Positions 25,256-28,774 of a stretch of DNA of 28,774 nucleotides are shown here, one piece after another. Every line of letters begins with the position of its first letter. Position 1 is the stretch's first letter. The stretch spans positions 15,494 to 44,267 of the forward strand of contig KB912104.1 in the NCBI GenBank assembly GCA_000383735.1, written 5' to 3'. This DNA comes from Verrucomicrobia bacterium SCGC AAA164-M04. GTDB taxonomy: Bacteria > Verrucomicrobiota > Verrucomicrobiae > Verrucomicrobiales > Akkermansiaceae. Made by a program: the position numbers and the translations under genes. Under the pieces are notes generated by a model, which saw only the letters and a program-made list of their open reading frames with translations, was not told the origin of the DNA and ran no database searches.

Positions 25256-25732
25256 TTAATTGGCTTCCGGGTCAAGAAGATCGGTGAAAGTAATCTCCGT
25301 AATCTTGGCACCAGCCAAGGAATTGAGCACATCAGTCACTCGCTGAGAAACAGCATCACCATCGACCTTGATTTGAACAAGGGCCTTACTGCTCGACATG
25401 TCGGCAGCGCTCTTGTGAAGATCGAGACGTGCCGAGAGGTTCGGCAGCTTACGGGCGTCGGAGTCAGATTCGAGAAGCTCAATCACTCCGGTCTCATTCT
25501 TGATCGAAATATTTCCATTCGCTTCGAGAAGGATCAGCATTGGAGCAAGATCCGGAGGAGTCTCCGAGGGAGTTGTGGAAGGGAGTGCAGTACTCAACTC
25601 CTGCTCCTTTTTGATGATCTGAGTAGTTACCAAAAAGTAAATGAGAAGCAGGAAACAAACATCAATCAGGGAAGAGATGTCCAAGCCTGGTTCATCTTCC
25701 TCAGGCGCTTGAATCTTTTTGTGGCGTGCCAT
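25256..25732 (-). CDS. exbD: ExbD/TolR-family protein (second copy)
   Basis: A 158-residue biopolymer-transport protein. It has a short basic cytoplasmic start (MARHKKIQ), then a single membrane helix, LDISSLIDVCFLLLIYFLVT (about 18-37), whose Asp24 in SLIDVCF is the proton-carrying residue of the family. A periplasmic domain ends with VTDVLNSLAGAKITEITF, the usual C-terminal fold. With ExbB it forms a proton-driven motor in the inner membrane. It differs clearly from the neighbouring ExbD, so the pair is an old duplication. It lies 34 bases after the first exbD, without Shine-Dalgarno; its leader shares a 13-mer with the exbB leader. Confidence 0.93.
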   Translation of the reverse strand: MARHKKIQAPEEDEPGLDISSLIDVCFLLLIYFLVTTQIIKKEQELSTALPSTTPSETPPDLAPMLILLEANGNISIKNETGVIELLESDSDARKLPNLSARLDLHKSAADMSSSKALVQIKVDGDAVSQRVTDVLNSLAGAKITEITFTDLLDPEAN

Positions 25733-25766
25733 GGAATGATTTTTTGGTCTAGAGTTTCAGGTTGAG

Positions 25767-26216
25767 CTATTCTTTGTTGAAAGCGGCGTAGGCAACCTGC
25801 TTTAAACCGACGGTAGCGCCGGCTTTGATGACACGTTGAACATACTTAAATTCGACTTCCTTGTCTGAACGAATATGGAGAACCGGCTCATTACCTTTGG
25901 ATTCAACTCGCTCTTTTTCAGCTTTGAGATATTCGCGAAGAGCGGCTCCATCAGCCATGAGGGACTTCGTATCCTCTTTGACGAAGTCTCCATTATCACG
26001 AACATTGACGACAATCTTTCCATTTTTCGATTTCGCAGCTTGAGCATTCTCGGCTACCGAAGGAGTTAGATTTGGATCAATCTTGATCGTCTTGGGATTG
26101 GAAACAACGAGGAAGAAAAGAAGCAGCAGGAAGACCATGTCGATCATGGGCGACATGTCCATTTCGGCTGATTCACCATCATCCTTATTGACTGCGCGTA
26201 GTCTATCTGAGGCCAT
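25767..26216 (-). CDS. exbD: ExbD/TolR-family protein (first copy)
   Basis: A 149-residue protein. A cytoplasmic start of about 18 residues precedes the membrane helix MDMSPMIDMVFLLLLFFLVV (19-38), with the conserved proton-relay Asp26 in MSPMIDMVFLLL, the classic ExbD signature. The periplasmic domain has KIVVNVRDNGDF, EPVLHIRSDKEVEFKYVQRVIKAGATVGLKQVAYA, as in TolR/ExbD. Of the two copies it is closer to the textbook motif. It lies 64 bases after exbB, across an 8-bp hairpin, and 34 bases before the next exbD. No TonB or TolA gene is in the window. Confidence 0.95.
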   Translation of the reverse strand: MASDRLRAVNKDDGESAEMDMSPMIDMVFLLLLFFLVVSNPKTIKIDPNLTPSVAENAQAAKSKNGKIVVNVRDNGDFVKEDTKSLMADGAALREYLKAEKERVESKGNEPVLHIRSDKEVEFKYVQRVIKAGATVGLKQVAYAAFNKE

Positions 26217-26246
26217 TGGTTTCTGAGGTGGTTTAGTAGCTTAACA

Positions 26247-26274
26247 CGAGGGGAGGAAACATCTCATCCCCTCG
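26247..26274 (-). repeat. 8-bp hairpin in the exbB-exbD gap
   Basis: CGAGGGGA (26247-26254) and TCCCCTCG (26267-26274) are perfect complements around a 12-base loop. No U-tract follows, so it is more likely an RNA-stability or processing element than a terminator. It lies 7-34 bases... within the 64-base gap, between the exbB stop and the first exbD start. Confidence 0.7.
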
Positions 26275-26280
26275 GACGGG

Positions 26281-27075
26281 TTAAACGGCAATCCCCTCAG
26301 GAATCTTAGCAAGATGTGCATCAGCATTCACGGTCTGGATAGATGCGTTGATGAGATTTTCTGCCGTACCATGACAATCAGCGACCAAGGTATTAAAGCG
26401 GTTCTTGAAGAAGAAGTAAGCGAAAAGAGAGAGAATCGCGACGATCAGCCCCCACATCGTGGTCAAAAGCGCAACCGAAATATCAGCAGCAAGATCTTGC
26501 GGATCAGCACCAGCATTTTGTCCCAACGTAGAAAAAGCACCAATCATACCGAAAACAGTTCCGAAAAGACCAAGCATCGGAGCCGCCTGGGCCACGAGAG
26601 AAAGAAGCGAAATGAAGGTCATCTGCTTGCGAGTCTCATTGATGGAAAAATCAGCGATCGCATCCTCAACGTGATCTCGACCTAAATCCTCGGGGTGAGT
26701 TGCGTCGATATTGGGCAAAGAGTAAGCCATCATCCGCCCAAGGTAGGAAGGATGCGAAGCAGAAAGCTCGATTGCGCTGCGAACACGGCAGTTTGTCATA
26801 TGATCGAGGAGAGCTGCCTTTAGGTCGTCCGGCGCAAACTTAGCCTTGGTGAGGTTCATAAAGTTGAAGACCGTAAGACTGATCAACGACAGTAATCCGA
26901 TCGCGACGATGAAAATTGTAAGCGGCCCACCATCAATGAGGTAGCTGTCGAGCGCGCTCTTATCCTTTCCAGCTTTCTCGGCTTCCTGAGCGAGAGCGGG
27001 AGCGGCGGAAAGAAGAGTGAAAGCGGAGCCAACGAGCCAACCTTTGGCGATACTGAACTTTGAAGTCATGGTCAT
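26281..27075 (-). CDS. exbB: ExbB/TolQ/MotA-family proton channel protein
   Basis: A 264-residue protein from ATG 27075 (or 258+ residues... from the second ATG at 27069). An N-terminal signal-like helix ending SAAPALAQ precedes the usual three membrane segments: GPLTIFIVAIGLLSLISLTV, a long central helix within SLLSLVAQAAPMLGLFGTVFGMIGAF, which holds the hallmark PMLGLFGTVFGMI, and ISVALLTTMWGLIVAILSLFAYFFF with the conserved ALLTTMWGL. It forms the pentameric ring of the proton-driven motor. The cleavable-looking leader before the first helix is common in environmental ExbB proteins but absent from E. coli ExbB. It is the first gene of the operon exbB-exbD-exbD-TPR-TPR, 173 bases after the end of nth. 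No clear promoter is visible. The longer reading to 27114 has no support. Confidence 0.94.
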   Translation of the reverse strand: MTMTSKFSIAKGWLVGSAFTLLSAAPALAQEAEKAGKDKSALDSYLIDGGPLTIFIVAIGLLSLISLTVFNFMNLTKAKFAPDDLKAALLDHMTNCRVRSAIELSASHPSYLGRMMAYSLPNIDATHPEDLGRDHVEDAIADFSINETRKQMTFISLLSLVAQAAPMLGLFGTVFGMIGAFSTLGQNAGADPQDLAADISVALLTTMWGLIVAILSLFAYFFFKNRFNTLVADCHGTAENLINASIQTVNADAHLAKIPEGIAV

Positions 27076-27248
27076 GATTTTTTGGTTTAAAAGTCGAGAT
27101 GATGAAATTATCAAGGGCGCATTCTCGAAAGTGCGACTAAGGAGTAAAGAAAATAAAACGAAGAATGAAAGTGATACTTACTGTGACATTTGGATGTTTT
27201 CCCCCGCGGAGACAAGGAATAGACCTACCCAAAGAAGGTTAGCTTTTG

Positions 27249-27902
27249 TTATGGCTTTTTCGTCTTAATCGGTGTCTTTCGCAGGGGGAACAAAGCCTTG
27301 CAGATTTCACAGACGGTTCCATCACATCCTCTGGCCGAGCAATATTCGCGCCCGTAGAAGATAATTTGCAGGTGAAGTTTGTTCCAAGCTTCCCGTGGGA
27401 AGAGTTTTTTTAAGTCCTCTTCAGTGCGTTTCACACTTCTCCCGTCTGTCAATTTCCACCGCTGGGCCAGACGATGGATATGAGTATCGACTGCAAAAGC
27501 CGGAACGCCAAAAGCTTGAGACATGACCACTGAAGCAGTTTTGTGACCCACTCCGGGAAGCTCTTCAAGAGAAGGGAAATTGGCCGGCACTTCGCCACCA
27601 TGCTTGCTCAGCAAAATTTCTGATAGGCCGCGAATTGCCTTAGCCTTTCGAGGAGCTAATCCACACGGTCTCACAATGGCATCAATTTCCTCCACAGTGA
27701 GTTTAACCATCATGGCGGCATTACTGGCTTTTTTGAACAATGCGGGGGTTACGAGATTAACCCGGACATCAGTACATTGTGCGGACAAAAGCACGGCAAC
27801 CAGAAGAGTGAAAGAATTCGTATGGTCCAGTGGAACGGGTGTCTCGGGATAAAGCTCTTCCAAACGTCGAAGGATGTAGTCGGCGCGTTCCTGTTTCAAC
27901 AT
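27249..27902 (-). CDS. nth: Endonuclease III (DNA glycosylase/AP lyase)
   Basis: A 217-residue base-excision repair enzyme acting on oxidised pyrimidines. The fold markers are in order: TLLVAVLLSAQCTD (substrate pocket), the helix-hairpin-helix LPGVGHKTA with catalytic Lys, and VDTHIHRLAQRW with catalytic Asp. The C-terminal Cys cluster reads YCSARGCDGTVCEIC, spaced C-x4-C-x4-C-x2-C, unlike the classical C-x6-C-x2-C-x5-C of E. coli Nth, so the iron-sulfur site may be altered. The basic tail is TPIKTKKP. ATG 27902 gives the usual length; an in-frame GTG at 27929 would add nine residues. It lies after the terminator of the 3D-domain lipoprotein gene. Confidence 0.92.
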   Translation of the reverse strand: MLKQERADYILRRLEELYPETPVPLDHTNSFTLLVAVLLSAQCTDVRVNLVTPALFKKASNAAMMVKLTVEEIDAIVRPCGLAPRKAKAIRGLSEILLSKHGGEVPANFPSLEELPGVGHKTASVVMSQAFGVPAFAVDTHIHRLAQRWKLTDGRSVKRTEEDLKKLFPREAWNKLHLQIIFYGREYCSARGCDGTVCEICKALFPLRKTPIKTKKP

Positions 27903-27937
27903 CCCCCATCCCTGCCCGAGGAGAGGCACTTGGCCAA

Positions 27938-27971
27938 TAAAAAACCGGCTTTCCCGTCACTAGGGAGCCGG
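27938..27971 (-). terminator. Intrinsic terminator of the 3D-domain lipoprotein gene
   Basis: CCGGCT (27945-27950) pairs with AGCCGG (27966-27971), and CCC (27953-27955) with GGG (27963-27965). On the minus strand a run of six T's follows (A's at 27938-27943). It lies 26 bases after the stop at 27997 and just upstream of nth. Confidence 0.85.
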
Positions 27972-27996
27972 CTCTCAGAGAATTTGGGGAGGAATC

Positions 27997-28689
27997 CTAG
28001 TTGCGGGCTACCTTGCCAGACTTAACCCTAGCCTTGGCAGCGTAATACATCTTACGGGTATGCGTATATTGAGTTCTCCCAGCTAGAATATTAAGTGTCC
28101 GATCCCAATCACCCCACTGAATTACCGCGATCTCGATATGACGATTTCCCCAAAGACGCATGCTGCTGAGGTTTGGATGATAAATATCAATCGTGTTGGT
28201 CCCAACAAGGGCCGAACCGTAATCGTCTACAATATAAGTATAAGGAAGACCTTTAATTTTAAATTTAGTCCCAACCGGATATTTGGACCAATCAGCCGCC
28301 GCGCTTCGAACCGCACCATACTTGAGATAGGTTCCCAGAGCGTTCTTGCGCCAAGGCACGCCGACCTCATTCTCCTCGTGAGAGTAAGCGGTAGTCCGCA
28401 CAACACGATGACGAACGCGGTCAGGATAAGTTGGCATACCGTGCTTATCCCTCTTGAAGCTCCTAGCGGTCTTGACCGCCGAATCCGAAACGGGTGCTGG
28501 ATAGAATCGCTTCGAATTATCGGTGCTAGTTAGGCGAAAGAGGTTTGAAGGGTTCCAAAATTTAAACATGCCCCTACTATGGATTCCAGTAGCGTCAGAA
28601 TTAAAGCCCATGGTGCCAAGATCTCCACAGCTTGAGAGAAAAAGGCTGCAGACGATCCCAAGCGAAGGGAGCAAGAAAAATTGTTTCAT
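27997..28689 (-). CDS. Lipoprotein with 3D domain (MltA/RlpA-like barrel)
   Basis: A 230-residue protein. A lipoprotein signal ends with FLSSC, lipidation at Cys21. A Ser/Lys-rich spacer follows; then RHRVVRTTAYSHEENE (about 93-108) opens a double-psi barrel, and VGTKFKIKGLPYTYIVDDYG, NTIDIYHP and IEIAVIQWG complete a 3D domain. The three namesake Asp are probably Asp155, Asp156 and Asp168. In MltA and in spore-associated 3D proteins this fold acts on or near peptidoglycan, so a cell-wall role in the periplasm is likely; lytic activity is not proven. It has its own terminator. Upstream (28690-28774) I see only a weak hairpin, CACGA-CGT-TCGTG. Confidence 0.85.
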   Translation of the reverse strand: MKQFFLLPSLGIVCSLFLSSCGDLGTMGFNSDATGIHSRGMFKFWNPSNLFRLTSTDNSKRFYPAPVSDSAVKTARSFKRDKHGMPTYPDRVRHRVVRTTAYSHEENEVGVPWRKNALGTYLKYGAVRSAAADWSKYPVGTKFKIKGLPYTYIVDDYGSALVGTNTIDIYHPNLSSMRLWGNRHIEIAVIQWGDWDRTLNILAGRTQYTHTRKMYYAAKARVKSGKVARN

Positions 28690-28774
28690 CTCATGATCTA
28701 GCGAAAGAAAACCCCTCGCACGACGTTCGTGTGCACCGAGAGCAGCGCGAATGTCTAGAGTTTTCCGGTTTTTT

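Noticed and set aside
1..28774. CRISPR arrays, tRNA or rRNA genes, IS elements, attachment sites
   Set aside because: No regularly spaced repeats, no cloverleaf or rRNA-like sequence in the gaps, and no transposase or integrase frame on either strand.

Overview
The window looks like a chromosomal segment of a Verrucomicrobiota bacterium. This is inferred from gene content: a zinc-ribbon Ser/Thr kinase overlapping its own ECF-type sigma factor, secreted sulfatase and esterases with SGNH domains, a YdjY-domain protein beside a secreted prenyltransferase-like protein, and an ExbB-ExbD-ExbD operon with large periplasmic TPR proteins. Most genes also lack a Shine-Dalgarno sequence. I see no phage, IS, CRISPR, tRNA or rRNA. 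Roughly 24 genes fill almost all of the DNA.

Layout. At the left edge (1-2812, minus) lies a very large secreted esterase, open at the edge. It carries two alpha/beta-hydrolase domains, a beta-rich linker and the start of an SGNH esterase domain, with a clear base-composition break near 960. Next (3057-5602, plus) is a membrane Ser/Thr kinase overlapping an ECF-like sigma factor: a signalling pair. Then come housekeeping genes: a Uup-type ABC-F ATPase and YjdM (5846-8084), a convergent pyruvate phosphate dikinase (8267-11053, minus), a dihydrolipoamide-dehydrogenase-like flavoprotein (11440-12822), a tiny lipoprotein (12872-12952) and ribosomal protein L19 (13121-13465).

From 13568 to 16535 three plus-strand genes encode envelope proteins: a membrane-anchored TPR-like protein, a YdjY-domain protein and a prenyltransferase/squalene-oxidase-repeat protein, the last two overlapping by 4 nt. 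A SufR/ArsR-type regulator (16674-17408, minus) diverges from a sulfatase-SGNH fusion (17503-19680, plus). Between them is a cluster of overlapping palindromes that looks like an operator. A lysine 2,3-aminomutase (19885-21045) follows, apparently with a near-leaderless promoter.

The right third is minus strand. A Tol/Ton-like motor operon (27075 down to 21148) runs exbB, exbD, exbD, a ~1000-residue TPR protein and a ~300-residue TPR protein. It has a hairpin after exbB and a strong terminator-like hairpin between the second exbD and the TPR genes. Upstream of it are endonuclease III and a 3D-domain lipoprotein.

Themes: extracellular polysaccharide de-esterification and desulfation by multi-domain enzymes, and an envelope energy-transduction system whose partner appears to be TPR proteins rather than TolA or TonB. 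Most start codons were moved downstream of the longest ORF to match family N-termini or signal peptides. Shine-Dalgarno sequences gave almost no help in choosing them.
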